This document shows, one piece after another, positions 36,750 to 45,510 of a DNA stretch of 64,000 bases. The stretch is from contig JAHBYC010000004.1 of the NCBI GenBank assembly GCA_019636175.1, positions 62,001 to 126,000 on the forward strand, in the 5' to 3' direction. The notes under the pieces are model-generated. The model did no database searches and was not told the DNA's origin. It saw only the letters and a list, made by a program, of their open reading frames with translations. The stretch comes from Caulobacter sp. Its GTDB lineage: Bacteria; Pseudomonadota; Alphaproteobacteria; Caulobacterales; Caulobacteraceae. The translations under genes and the position numbers were made by a program. How positions within the stretch are numbered: position 1 is the stretch's first letter; every line of letters begins with the position of its first letter.

Positions 36750-36763
36750 TTGATCCAGATCAC
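36750..36763. promoter_or_regulatory. Near-perfect FixK/Fnr-type box before VIT transporter gene
   Basis: TTGAT-CCAG-ATCAC differs from TTGAT-N4-ATCAA only in the last base and lies 55 bp upstream of the VIT gene start. Low-oxygen control is inferred. Confidence 0.5.
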
Positions 36764-36818
36764 GACGCGCGACGGGCTAAAGCCTAGGGTGCCGCCAACG
36801 CTGAACAGGAAGCCCGCC

Positions 36819-37514
36819 ATGGCCCGTTCTCACCGCGAAATGCATCTGATCGAGCGGGTGGGGTGGCTTCGGGCCGCCGTGCTCGGCGCCAATGACGGCA
36901 TCGTCTCGACCGCCAGCCTGATCGTCGGGGTCGCCGCCGCCTCGCAGGGGCGGGGCGAGATCCTCGTCGCGGGGGTGGCGGGCCTGGTCGCCGGGGCCAT
37001 GTCGATGGCCGCGGGGGAGTATGTCTCGGTCAGCTCCCAGGCCGACACCGAGCGCGCCGACCTGGCGCGCGAGAGGTCGGAGCTGGAGACCCAGCCGGAG
37101 TTCGAACTCGAGGAACTGACCCAGATGTATGTGGCGAGGGGCGTTTCACCCGACCTCGCCCGGCAGGTCGCCGTCCAGATGACCGCCAACGACGCCCTCG
37201 GCGCTCACGCCCGCGACGAACTCGGCATTTCCGAGATCACCACCGCCCGACCCGTCCAGGCGGCGCTGGCCTCGGCCATGACCTTCTCGGTCGGCGCCGC
37301 ACTGCCCCTCTTGCTGGCCGCGATCACCCCGCTGACGGTCCTGGTCGCGACCGTGTCGGCCGCCTCGATCCTGTTTCTCGCCCTGCTCGGCGGCGTCGGC
37401 GCGAAGGCCGGCGGCGCCCCCATTCTGAAGGCCGTTGTCCGCGTCACCTTCTGGGGCGCCCTGGCCATGGCCCTGACCGCCGGCGTCGGGGCGGTGTTCG
37501 GCGTTCAGGCCTGA
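36819..37514 (+). CDS. VIT1/CCC1-family iron/manganese transporter-like protein
   Basis: A 231-aa membrane protein from ATG 36819 (CAGGAAG upstream). The family opening HLIERVGWLRAAVLGANDGIVSTASLIVGVA is present, followed by AGLVAGAMSMAAGEYVSVSSQADTERADLARERSEL. The cytoplasmic region has the acidic PEFELEELTQMYVARGVSPDLA, and three more helices follow. VIT/CCC1 proteins export cytosolic Fe2+ or Mn2+ into a compartment; in bacteria they are thought to move metal out of the cytosol. A FixK/Fnr-type site lies upstream. Confidence 0.9.
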   Translation: MARSHREMHLIERVGWLRAAVLGANDGIVSTASLIVGVAAASQGRGEILVAGVAGLVAGAMSMAAGEYVSVSSQADTERADLARERSELETQPEFELEELTQMYVARGVSPDLARQVAVQMTANDALGAHARDELGISEITTARPVQAALASAMTFSVGAALPLLLAAITPLTVLVATVSAASILFLALLGGVGAKAGGAPILKAVVRVTFWGALAMALTAGVGAVFGVQA

Positions 37515-37530
37515 CGCCCGTTCCGCCAAC

Positions 37531-37551
37531 CCGTCATCCCGGACGCCCGTC
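37531..37551. repeat. Half copy of family A repeat overlapping a gene end
   Basis: CCGTCATCCCGGACGCCCGT matches the outer half-arm of family A copies. The TCA at 37534-37536 within it is the stop codon of the lysoplasmalogenase-like gene, so the repeat has become the last four codons and terminator of a coding sequence. Confidence 0.7.
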
Positions 37552-38187
37552 CCGCAGCGCCTCGCTGACCCCCAGGCAGATCATCGTCTGGCCCGCGAAA
37601 TACAGGCCCCAGACCGCCAGCCCGACCGCGAAGCCCGGCGCGATCGGCCCCATCCGGGCGAAGATCAACAGGTCGGAGACCAGGAACATCACCGCCCCCA
37701 GCCCGGTCCACATCCGGGGAAACCGGCTGATCCAGGCGGTCGCCGCCATCACCGACAGGCCGGTCGCATAGACCGCGATCCCCGGCGCGGCGGCCCTGTC
37801 GGCGGGCAGCAGGAAGGCGATGGTCACCGTCGCCGGGACCAGCAGCACCGCCAGGGCCAGCTGGCTCCGCGACAGGACCGGCCGCCGGTTACGTAAGTAC
37901 AGCCCGATGGCCGCCAGATGGCCGGCCAGGAAGGCCAGGGCGCCGACGATGAACTTCACCCCCAGCAGGATGTCGCCCAGCATGCCCAGCGCCATCACCG
38001 CCGTCAGCAGCCAGCCATCGAGACTCCGCGCCCGCAGCGCCGCGAACACCGCCAGCAACCCGACGCCCGATCCCTTCCAGGCCAGGTCCCAGGCCTGTGG
38101 CAGATGCAGGCTCCAGGCCAGCACATAGCTGGTCCCGCCGGCGATGGCGGCGATGAGAATGATCCGGGCAAAATTCTCGCGCGTCAC
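37534..38187 (-). CDS. YhhN-family (lysoplasmalogenase-like) membrane protein
   Basis: A 217-aa protein with about eight helices. GTG 38187 is preferred because GAGGGGGAC precedes it; GTG 38220 would add 11 residues. Segments such as LTAVMALGMLGDILLG and AVMFLVSDLLIF carry the two conserved aspartates of the YhhN/TMEM86 family. TMEM86B hydrolyses lysoplasmalogens; bacterial substrates are not proven. The last codons (GRPG then stop) lie inside a half copy of the family A intergenic repeat, see 37531. Confidence 0.83.
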   Translation of the reverse strand: MTRENFARIILIAAIAGGTSYVLAWSLHLPQAWDLAWKGSGVGLLAVFAALRARSLDGWLLTAVMALGMLGDILLGVKFIVGALAFLAGHLAAIGLYLRNRRPVLSRSQLALAVLLVPATVTIAFLLPADRAAAPGIAVYATGLSVMAATAWISRFPRMWTGLGAVMFLVSDLLIFARMGPIAPGFAVGLAVWGLYFAGQTMICLGVSEALRDGRPG

Positions 38188-38274
38188 GTCGTCCCCCTCG
38201 GCGGCCCTGGTCAGCGTCACTCGACCACTGTCGCGCCAATCTTTGGCGCGGGCCGACGCGACTGTTCAACGCAT

Positions 38275-38351
38275 TTCGGTGACAGTCACTTTTTTCCGAC
38301 CATCAACCGGGGGCCGGGCCCGCGAACCTGAAAAAAGTGACTGTCACCGAA
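38275..38351. repeat. Perfect 22-bp inverted repeat with 33-bp spacer
   Basis: The left arm TTCGGTGACAGTCACTTTTT continues TC (38275-38296); the right arm GAAAAAAGTGACTGTCACCG continues AA (38330-38351). They are exact reverse complements, each with an internal TGAC-N-GTCA palindrome, and are far more AT-rich than the surroundings. It lies between the divergent lysoplasmalogenase-like and ThDP-enzyme genes. It could be a short mobile repeat (REP/MITE-like) or a bidirectional terminator. Confidence 0.85.
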
Positions 38352-38437
38352 TTATGCCCCCGGGCGGTGGATATGGTCCCTCGGTTTCCCTCACTTCCAA
38401 ATTCCGGCATGACGTCCCCAACGAGGAGACATGCGAC

Positions 38438-39976
38438 ATGAACGGCGCCGACGCCCTGATCACCACCCTCTGTGACAACGACGTCACCGCCTGTTTCGCC
38501 AACCCCGGCACCAGCGAGATGCAGTTCGTCGCCGCGCTGGACCGCGAGCCGCGCATGCGCAGCGTCCTGTGCCTGTTCGAGGGCGTCGCCACCGGGGCCG
38601 CCGACGGCTATGGCCGCATCGCCGGAAAGCCGGCCTGCACCCTGCTGCATCTGGGCGCCGGCTACGCCAACGGCGGCGCCAACCTGCACAACGCCCGCCG
38701 CGCCGCCACGCCGGTGGTCAATGTCATCGGCGACCACGCCACCTATCACCGCCAGTACGACGCCCCGCTGAACAGCGACATCGCCGGCTGGGCCGCGCCC
38801 AACAGCCTGTGGGTCAAGTCGGCCGAGACGCCCAATCAGGTCGGCCCCCTCGCCGCCGAGGCGGTCCAGGCCAGCTATGGCGCCCCCGGCGGCTGCGCCA
38901 GCCTGATCCTGCCCGCCGACAGCGCCTGGCTGCAGACCGATGTGCTGGGCGAGCGGATCACCCCGCGCCCCCGCGTTCAGGTGACTGCCGACGCCGCGGC
39001 CGACGTGGCCGCCCGCATCAAGGCGGCGAAGAGGCCCGTGGTGCTGATGGGCGGCTCCTGCTGCCAGACCGCCGGGGCCGAGGCCGCCGCCCGCCTCGCC
39101 GCCGTCGGGGTCCGTGTCCTCATCGACACCTTCGTCGCCCGCCAGTCGCGCGGCGCCGGCCGCTTCGCCCCTGACCGGATGATGTACTTCGGCGAAATGG
39201 CCATCGAGGACCTCGCCGGCGTTGATCTGATGGTGTTGGTCGAGACCACCATGCCGGTGGCCTTCTTCGCCTATCCCGACCGGCCCAGCGTTCTCGTCCC
39301 CGAGGGCTGCGACCTGGCCAGCCTCTGCGGCCGCGACGCCGACGGCCCGGCGGCCCTCAATGCCTTGGCCGACGCGCTGGGGGCCCCGGCCCATGGTCCG
39401 ACGGTGGAGATGGCCCTTCCGGCCAAACCGGAAGGCCGGCTCGATCCCTATTCCATCGGCAAGGCCATCGCCCGCCACATGCCGGAGGGGACCATCATCT
39501 CCGACGACGCGGTGACCGCCGGCCTGCCGATCTACACCCAGACGAAGAGTGCCCGGGCTCATGAGTGGCTGTGCCTGACCGGCGGGGCCATCGGCCAGGG
39601 CATTCCTCTGGCCATCGGCGCCGCCGTCGCCGCTCCCCACGCCAAGGTGCTCAGCCTCAATGGCGACGGCGCGGCGATGTATACGGTGCAGGGCTTGTGG
39701 ACCATCGCCCGCGAGGAGCTGGACGTGACCACGGTCGTCTTCGCCAACCACGCCTATCGCATTCTCGGCATCGAGCTTGGCCGCACCGGCGCCGGCAATG
39801 CGGGCCCCGCCGCCAGCCGCCTGCTTGACCTTGGCGCGCCGAGGATCGACTGGCTGCAGATCGCCGGCGGCCTCGGCATCCCCGCCGTCCGCGCCTCGAC
39901 CGCCGAGGCCTTCGACGACGCCTTCGAAGCCGCCATGACCCAGCGCGGCCCCCGCTTCATCGAGGCGGCGTTGTAG
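38438..39976 (+). CDS. Thiamine diphosphate-dependent enzyme, acetolactate synthase large-subunit-like
   Basis: A 512-aa protein from ATG 38438 (GAGGAGA upstream). The PYR domain has ANPGTSEMQFVAALD and FEGVATGAADGYGR with catalytic E48. The PP domain carries LNGDGAAMYTVQGLWTIARE (G409-D410-G411) and N437 in VVFANHAYRIL, the ThDP/Mg motif G-D-G-x25-N. It resembles acetolactate synthase-like proteins and benzoylformate decarboxylase rather than biosynthetic IlvB, and no regulatory subunit gene follows. Probably a 2-oxoacid decarboxylase or carboligase. Real substrate unknown. Confidence 0.85.
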   Translation: MNGADALITTLCDNDVTACFANPGTSEMQFVAALDREPRMRSVLCLFEGVATGAADGYGRIAGKPACTLLHLGAGYANGGANLHNARRAATPVVNVIGDHATYHRQYDAPLNSDIAGWAAPNSLWVKSAETPNQVGPLAAEAVQASYGAPGGCASLILPADSAWLQTDVLGERITPRPRVQVTADAAADVAARIKAAKRPVVLMGGSCCQTAGAEAAARLAAVGVRVLIDTFVARQSRGAGRFAPDRMMYFGEMAIEDLAGVDLMVLVETTMPVAFFAYPDRPSVLVPEGCDLASLCGRDADGPAALNALADALGAPAHGPTVEMALPAKPEGRLDPYSIGKAIARHMPEGTIISDDAVTAGLPIYTQTKSARAHEWLCLTGGAIGQGIPLAIGAAVAAPHAKVLSLNGDGAAMYTVQGLWTIAREELDVTTVVFANHAYRILGIELGRTGAGNAGPAASRLLDLGAPRIDWLQIAGGLGIPAVRASTAEAFDDAFEAAMTQRGPRFIEAAL

Positions 39977-40042
39977 AAATCGCCCTCCTTGGGACAGGGT
40001 GGAGGGGGCCGCGCCGCTGCTCCTGGGTTCGCCTCGGGGCGT

Positions 40043-40197
40043 CCTTCTCCCCTTGCGGGAGAAGGTGTCGGCGCAGCCGACGGATGAGGGGTCGCACCGG
40101 CCCAAACGCGCCGGAGCCAAACGCCTCACGGAGGCTTTGAGGGTCATCAACCCCTCATCCGGCGCTTCGCGCCACCTTCTCCCGCAAGGGGAGAAGG
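40043..40197. repeat. Paired inverted repeat, family C, copy 2
   Basis: CCTTCTCCCCTTGCGGGAGA continuing AGGTGTCGGCGCAGCCGACG and GATGAGGGG is mirrored by CCCCTCATCCGGCGCTTCGC continuing GCCACCTTCTCCCGCAAGGG and GAGAAGG. The gap 39977-40215 holds nothing else. Confidence 0.82.
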
Positions 40198-40215
40198 GAC
40201 CCTCACGGCGGCGGG

Positions 40216-42087
40216 TCAGCCCTTGCGCTTGGGCCCCTTGGCGAAGCTGGCCTTGCCCTTGGGCGGGGCGCCCTTGCCGGAACCCGCCTTGAAAGGAGGC
40301 TTCTTGTCGTAGGGCTTCTTGCCCTCGAACGGCTTCTTCTCGCCGAACGGCTTGCGCGGACCGCCGGGGCCGGCGCCGGAGCGGGGCGCGGGTCTGGGGG
40401 CGGGGGAACGGGGCGGGCGGGCGCTCCGGTCCTCAGCGGCGCCTGGCGCGGTCGAGGGCTCGATCTTGACGTCGTCGCGGCTGGTGGCCCGCACCGCCTC
40501 GGCGAACCGCACCGAGGCCTCGGCGCCGATCTCGAACCGGGTTTCGCTGTCGAAGATGCGGATCGAGCCGACGTCCTTCTTGGTCACGTGACCCAGGCGG
40601 CAGATCATCGGCAGGATCCATTTGGGGTCGGCGTTCTTCTGCCGGCCGACATTGAGGCGGAACCAGATGCCGTCGGTCATGGCCCCCATGCGCGGCTCGC
40701 GCGGCGCCCGTTCGGGCCGGTCATAGACGCCCCGGTCGGCGCGCTCCTGTCGCGCCGGCCGCTCCCCGCGCGCCGGGGGCGGGGCGTCGTAGAGCTCTTC
40801 CGGCTCGGGCAGGCCGGACCGCTGCAGGCGCATGAAGGCCCCGGCGATCTCCTCGGCGGACTTCTGCTCCAGCAGCAGCCTGCCGAGCGCCATATCGGCC
40901 TCGGACGGCGCCTCGAAGGCGACGGCCTGTTCCATCAGCCGGGCCTGATCGCGCTCGCGAATGGCCTCGGCGCTGGGCGGACCGCTCCAGCCGGCGTCGA
41001 GGTTGGCGCTGCTGATCAGCATCTCGGCCTTGCGGCGGCGGGTGTAGGGCACGATCAGCACGCTGGTGCCCTTGCGCCCGGCCCGGCCGGTGCGGCCCGA
41101 GCGGTGCAGCAGGGTGGCCTTGTTCTGCGGCAGATCGGCGTGGATGACGAGGCCGAGGTCGGGCAGGTCGAGGCCGCGCGCGGCGACGTCGGTGGCGACA
41201 CAGACCCGGGCATGGCCGTCGCGCAGGGCCTGCAGGGCGTCGGAGCGTTCGCGCTGGGAAAGCTCGCCCGACAGGCCGACGACGGCGAAGCCCCGCTCCT
41301 TCAGCGAGGCCTGGAGGTGGCGGACCGCTTCGCGGGTGTGACAGAAGACCAGCGCCCCGGGCGCCTCGAAGTAGCGCAGCACATTGACCACCGCGTGCTC
41401 GACCTCGTTCGGCGCCACGCGGACGGCGCGGTAGTCGATGTCGCCGTGCGGCTGGTCCTTGGTGGTGGTGTCGATGCGCAGGGCGTCGTTCTGGAACTTG
41501 CGGGCCAGCACGGCGATGTCGCGGGCGATGGTCGCCGAGAACAGCAGGGTGCGGCGCTCGGGCGGCGCGGCCTCGAGGATGAATTCCAGGTCCTCGCGGA
41601 AGCCGAGGTCCAGCATCTCGTCGGCCTCGTCCAGCACCACCGCCTTGATGGCGGTCAGTTCCAGGTTGCCGCGCTCCAGGTGATCGCGCAGCCGCCCGGG
41701 GGTGCCGACGACGATGTGGGCGCCGAAGTTCAGCGCCCGCGCCTCGGCCCGGGCGTCCATGCCGCCGACGCAGGAGACGATCTTCGCGCCGGTCTTGCCG
41801 TACAGCCAGGCCAGCTCGCGCTGCACCTGGATGGCCAGTTCGCGGGTCGGGGCGATGATCAGGGCCAGCGGCGCGTCGGCGCGGTCGAACCGCTCGGCCT
41901 CGCCCAGCAGGGTGGGGGCCATGGCGATGCCGAAGGCCACGGTCTTGCCGCTGCCGGTCTGGGCGCTGACCAGCAGGTCCTGGTCGCCCGCGGCTTCAAG
42001 CACGGCGGCCTGGACGGGGGTGGGGGTCTCATAGCCACGCTCGACGAGCGCCGCGTCGAGGGCGGGGTGGCTGGCGGGGAAGGTCAT
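40216..42087 (-). CDS. DEAD-box ATP-dependent RNA helicase with DbpA-like RNA-binding domain
   Basis: A 623-aa helicase. Motifs: I AQTGSGKT (42-49), Ia PTRELA, II DEAD (153-156), III SAT (184-186), VI HRSGRTGRAG. After the two RecA domains comes a DbpA/RRM-like domain (DGIWFRLNVGRQKNADPKWI and VTKKDVGSIRIFDSETRFEI), then a disordered Pro/Lys/Gly tail (KPFGEKKPFEGKKPYDKKPP). This is the DeaD/CsdA layout: unwinding structured mRNA and rRNA in ribosome assembly and cold adaptation. An ATTGTGC dyad lies 15 bp upstream of the start. Confidence 0.92.
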   Translation of the reverse strand: MTFPASHPALDAALVERGYETPTPVQAAVLEAAGDQDLLVSAQTGSGKTVAFGIAMAPTLLGEAERFDRADAPLALIIAPTRELAIQVQRELAWLYGKTGAKIVSCVGGMDARAEARALNFGAHIVVGTPGRLRDHLERGNLELTAIKAVVLDEADEMLDLGFREDLEFILEAAPPERRTLLFSATIARDIAVLARKFQNDALRIDTTTKDQPHGDIDYRAVRVAPNEVEHAVVNVLRYFEAPGALVFCHTREAVRHLQASLKERGFAVVGLSGELSQRERSDALQALRDGHARVCVATDVAARGLDLPDLGLVIHADLPQNKATLLHRSGRTGRAGRKGTSVLIVPYTRRRKAEMLISSANLDAGWSGPPSAEAIRERDQARLMEQAVAFEAPSEADMALGRLLLEQKSAEEIAGAFMRLQRSGLPEPEELYDAPPPARGERPARQERADRGVYDRPERAPREPRMGAMTDGIWFRLNVGRQKNADPKWILPMICRLGHVTKKDVGSIRIFDSETRFEIGAEASVRFAEAVRATSRDDVKIEPSTAPGAAEDRSARPPRSPAPRPAPRSGAGPGGPRKPFGEKKPFEGKKPYDKKPPFKAGSGKGAPPKGKASFAKGPKRKG

Positions 42088-42101
42088 GTCAGGGTCGTTT
42101 C

Positions 42102-42118
42102 ATTGTGCAGCGCACAAT
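42102..42118. promoter_or_regulatory. ATTGTGC-N3-GCACAAT dyad upstream of the helicase gene
   Basis: ATTGTGCAGCGCACAAT is a perfect 7-bp inverted repeat 14 bp before the helicase ATG, so it falls in the leader or core promoter. It could be an operator or an mRNA hairpin covering the start. The regulator is unknown. Confidence 0.5.
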
Positions 42119-42225
42119 GGTGCGCGCGAGAGGGCGGGGCTGATACGCCTAAATCGACCAAAAGGCCAGCGTTGCGAGGCGGTCGCCGTGCGGGGCCCCC
42201 GTCCGCGCAGCCTGTGGCCCCCTCC

Positions 42226-45200
42226 TCAGCGGCCTTCTGGGCGGCGCCGCGTCCTTCGCCGTATGCGCCGGCGCGGCCTCTGGGTTGGCGGGGCCAGGGT
42301 GGGCGGCGGGGCGAAGCTTGGCAGGTCGGGCAGGCCGGGAGGGGCGGGCGATCCTGACTGGCTGCTTGCCGCCGGCGCGGTCCGGGCCGAGGCCTGGCCG
42401 TTGAGCGATGGCCAGCCCCGCCACCGATAGCTGGCGCCATCGGCGGATCGGTAGACGCCACGCTGGGGCGCGGCGGACGCCCCTGTCGCCGGCGGGCTGG
42501 TCAGGGCGGCCTCGACCCGGCAGTAGGCCTCGACGGGATCGCTCGCCTGACGTCGCAGCGCCGTTGTCAGCCAGGTTTCATAGGCGCGGCGCGAGACAAT
42601 GCCCTGGAAGGTCGCCTCTTCCAGGGACAGTGTTCCCTGCGACCACATCATCACCTCCCGCGGCCCCTGCAACCGCATCAGGCCGATCTCCAGCGGGCTG
42701 AGGGCCTTGCGACCGCCGAACGGCCGGAAATAGCGGCGAACCACCTCCTGGGGGCTGGTGATGCGCAGGTCATAGCCGGACTTCAGCAAGGCCGGGTCCG
42801 GCGCCAGCGGGGCGCCGGGCGTTTCCAGCGCCAGGGCCCAGGCGTCCATCAACACCTCGGCGAAGCGCCCGTACTGCAGGACGCCGTCGATCTCCCGGGC
42901 GTAGTCGGTCCAGAAATGCCCGGGCGTCTCGAACGGCGTGGCTCCATAGGCCGGGCGGAAGGTCACCGGGCCGTTGTCCTGGCTCCTGGCGCAGGACCCC
43001 ACCCAGGTCCCGCCCCTGGCGCCGGCCCGCTGCTGCGCCTCGAAGAAGGCGGCCGACTCCTTCTTGGCCCTTTGCAGGGCTTCGGTCCGGATGCGGCTGA
43101 GGGCCAGTTCGCCGCCCGACTGGCGCGACAGGATGCAGGCGCGTTCCTTCAGCAGGAACTGTCTGAGGGGCGGCTGGGTCGCGGCATGCTCGGCCCGCAC
43201 CGCGCGGATCGCCGCGGCGATGGCGCGCGGATCGGCATGCAGGGCGTCGGGACCGAGCCGCCGCGTCAGGGCGGCGCCGGCGTCAAACCTGCCGATCGGC
43301 GGCGGCGGCCCGTCGCAGCCGGCGGCGGCCACGGCAGGCTCCGTCGCGGCCTCCTCATTCCTGGAGGCCCGCAGAATGAACAGGCCCACGCTGCGGCGGT
43401 CGTCATCGGTGCTGATCTCGACCAGATAGTCGCGGCCGTCCTTCAGGTCGCCGGGCTTGAGGTTGATCTGGATGCGGTTGTCGGACCAGTCGACGATACG
43501 ACCCCGGCTCTGTCGGCCGCGCTTTTCCTCATGGATGTAGACGATGCCTTCCCTGGCGCCGAAGTCGGCGCCGAACAGCTCCACCCGGCCGGCGTCGGAG
43601 GGCAGCACCTGAATGATGTTCTGGCGGGCCAGGGCGGGATCGCCCGACAGCCGGATGATCGGCGTCCTGGCGCACCAGTTGGCGGCCGGCTTCGAGCCGA
43701 AGGCCGGCGCCCTGTCGCGGGCCTCGGTGCGGCTGACATAGCCCTGGTCGAGCCGCACCGGATCGCGGGGATCGCCGCTGGACAGGGTCCGCCGCACCCC
43801 GCGAATCTCGCACAGGGACCGGACCGGCTTGCCGTCCGCCTGGCGGCGGCGCGTCATGCGGCCCTCATAGGCCGGGTCGGTGCCCTGGTAGGCGAGGTCG
43901 GCCAGGAACTGGCAGCTCTGCTGCTTGGCCGGATCGTCCGACCGGCGCAGCAGGGCCAACACCTCCAGGCCCGCTTCGCCGCACCAGTGGTCGGAGTGGG
44001 CCAGGGACATGGCGCCATAGATGGTCTCGCCGTCGACGCCGCCTCTGGAGCGGTCTGGCAGGCCCGAAGGGTCGATCGGCTCGGCATAGACCGGCAGCCC
44101 CGCCGCATTCCCGGTCGGCGCGCCCCACAGCGAGCCGATGCCGCCCCGGGCCAGGTCGGTTCCGTCAGGATCGACCAGCTGTCGCCGCCACATGGTCCAG
44201 GCCAGGGCGATGAGGTCGGCGTTTTTGAAGACATGCTCGTTGCCCATGGTCACGCCGGGCGGCGTTACGACCTGCAGGGTTCCCAGAATGCTGATGCCGG
44301 TGGTCCCCTCGCCGACAAAGCCGACATACATCGACCGGTTGGTGGCCCACATGTCCCAGCAGGAGGCCTCATGGATCACCGCGAAATCCGGCGCCCCGTC
44401 GGCCAACTGGGCGCCGAACACGCCGTAGCCGCCTTCTTCGCGTCCAAAGGCGCGGATCACCTCGGCCCAGCCGGCCTTGGAACAGGTCAGCATCTCGCGG
44501 GTCTGGCGGGAGACGTCGATCGGATGATCCTTGGCCAGCCAGCCATAGCCCCGGCCGAAGGCGCCGCGTCGCAGGTCCGCCAGCCGCTCGTCGCCGACGG
44601 CGTTGATCGGTCCCTCCCGCGGCGAGGCGGCATGGACAAAGGTCATCGGCCGGGCCCCGTCCGGGTCGGCGAGGGGAGAGGACATCGGATCGGCGTTGAT
44701 CGCCCAACCCTTGCCCAGCTTCGCGTTCAGCACCGACTCCGCGCCGTGGATCAGCCCGGCCACGCCGCCGACGAAGACGCCGCCCCAGGGGGAGGGGTGG
44801 GCCGCCTGGGTGCGGTCAGGCCCGTCCCAGCGCTCCCACATATGGCCGATGGCCCAGCGATCCTGCAGGAAGTGCTGGGCATAGCCCTCATACATCAGGG
44901 CCTGGAGCTCGCTCTCCTTCAGCGCCCGGGCATAGACCTGACGCTCCCCGGGCGACATCTGCTCGCGCAGCCGCCTGGCCCGGCTGGCCCGCTGCAGGGC
45001 CAACTCGTGATAGTGGGCGTACATCCGCGTGGCCTGGGAGCCGAAGTGGACGGAGTTCAGGCCGCCCATCCAGCCCATGAACTCGTGGCACAGGGCGTCA
45101 TCATTGGCCGGCTCGCCCAGGGGGCAGACCCGGTTCTTGTTCAGCCAGTCCGCCGGGCCATAGCTGTAGTCGGGCATGCCGGCGAACTGGGCCGGCGCGG

Positions 45201-45510
45201 GCAGCAACCGCTCCTCGACCTCCGTCCGGCGGTTGTCGCCTTCCCGCGAGCTGTCCTTCAGCAGCTCGGCCCGGAAGTAGGTGGCGTTGAGATCGACCAG
45301 ATCGGCGCTGGCCCGACCGCCCTTTCCGAACAGGTCGCCGACGCCAAGCTGATGCAGGGCCATGTCGGCCAGGGTGGTGTGCTCGGGAATGGAGCCGCTG
45401 GAGCCCTGGAAATAGGTCGAGCGCCAGGTCTCGCCATTGATGACCCGCGTGTCCCAGGCGACCAGCAGCAGCGCCAGCGGGGCCAGCAGCCAGGGACGCC
45501 AGGCCTTCAC
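42226..45510 (-). CDS. Uncharacterised 1094-aa exported protein: Zn-PLC/S1-P1-like helical domain plus TIG-like domain
   Basis: Starts GTG 45510, overlapping the preceding lipoprotein gene by 4 bp (GTGA). The N-terminus has a hydrophobic segment (MKAWRPWLLAPLALLLVAW), a signal or anchor. Residues 206-224 read MYEGYAQHFLQDRWAIGHM: H213-x3-D217-x5-H223 is the same spacing as the zinc ligands of zinc phospholipase C and S1/P1 nuclease. Residues about 632-714 look like an IPT/TIG immunoglobulin fold (RVELFGADFGAREGIVYIHE, RIVDWSDNRIQINL). The C-terminal third is helical, and the last 25 residues are very Arg-rich. I know no named family for the whole protein; enzymatic activity is inferred only from the metal-motif spacing. 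Confidence 0.72.
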   Translation of the reverse strand: MKAWRPWLLAPLALLLVAWDTRVINGETWRSTYFQGSSGSIPEHTTLADMALHQLGVGDLFGKGGRASADLVDLNATYFRAELLKDSSREGDNRRTEVEERLLPAPAQFAGMPDYSYGPADWLNKNRVCPLGEPANDDALCHEFMGWMGGLNSVHFGSQATRMYAHYHELALQRASRARRLREQMSPGERQVYARALKESELQALMYEGYAQHFLQDRWAIGHMWERWDGPDRTQAAHPSPWGGVFVGGVAGLIHGAESVLNAKLGKGWAINADPMSSPLADPDGARPMTFVHAASPREGPINAVGDERLADLRRGAFGRGYGWLAKDHPIDVSRQTREMLTCSKAGWAEVIRAFGREEGGYGVFGAQLADGAPDFAVIHEASCWDMWATNRSMYVGFVGEGTTGISILGTLQVVTPPGVTMGNEHVFKNADLIALAWTMWRRQLVDPDGTDLARGGIGSLWGAPTGNAAGLPVYAEPIDPSGLPDRSRGGVDGETIYGAMSLAHSDHWCGEAGLEVLALLRRSDDPAKQQSCQFLADLAYQGTDPAYEGRMTRRRQADGKPVRSLCEIRGVRRTLSSGDPRDPVRLDQGYVSRTEARDRAPAFGSKPAANWCARTPIIRLSGDPALARQNIIQVLPSDAGRVELFGADFGAREGIVYIHEEKRGRQSRGRIVDWSDNRIQINLKPGDLKDGRDYLVEISTDDDRRSVGLFILRASRNEEAATEPAVAAAGCDGPPPPIGRFDAGAALTRRLGPDALHADPRAIAAAIRAVRAEHAATQPPLRQFLLKERACILSRQSGGELALSRIRTEALQRAKKESAAFFEAQQRAGARGGTWVGSCARSQDNGPVTFRPAYGATPFETPGHFWTDYAREIDGVLQYGRFAEVLMDAWALALETPGAPLAPDPALLKSGYDLRITSPQEVVRRYFRPFGGRKALSPLEIGLMRLQGPREVMMWSQGTLSLEEATFQGIVSRRAYETWLTTALRRQASDPVEAYCRVEAALTSPPATGASAAPQRGVYRSADGASYRWRGWPSLNGQASARTAPAASSQSGSPAPPGLPDLPSFAPPPTLAPPTQRPRRRIRRRTRRRPEGR

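Noticed and set aside
38275-38351. Insertion sequence with terminal inverted repeats
   Set aside because: The arms are only 33 bp apart, with no room for a transposase and no visible target duplication, so it is called a repeat, not an IS.
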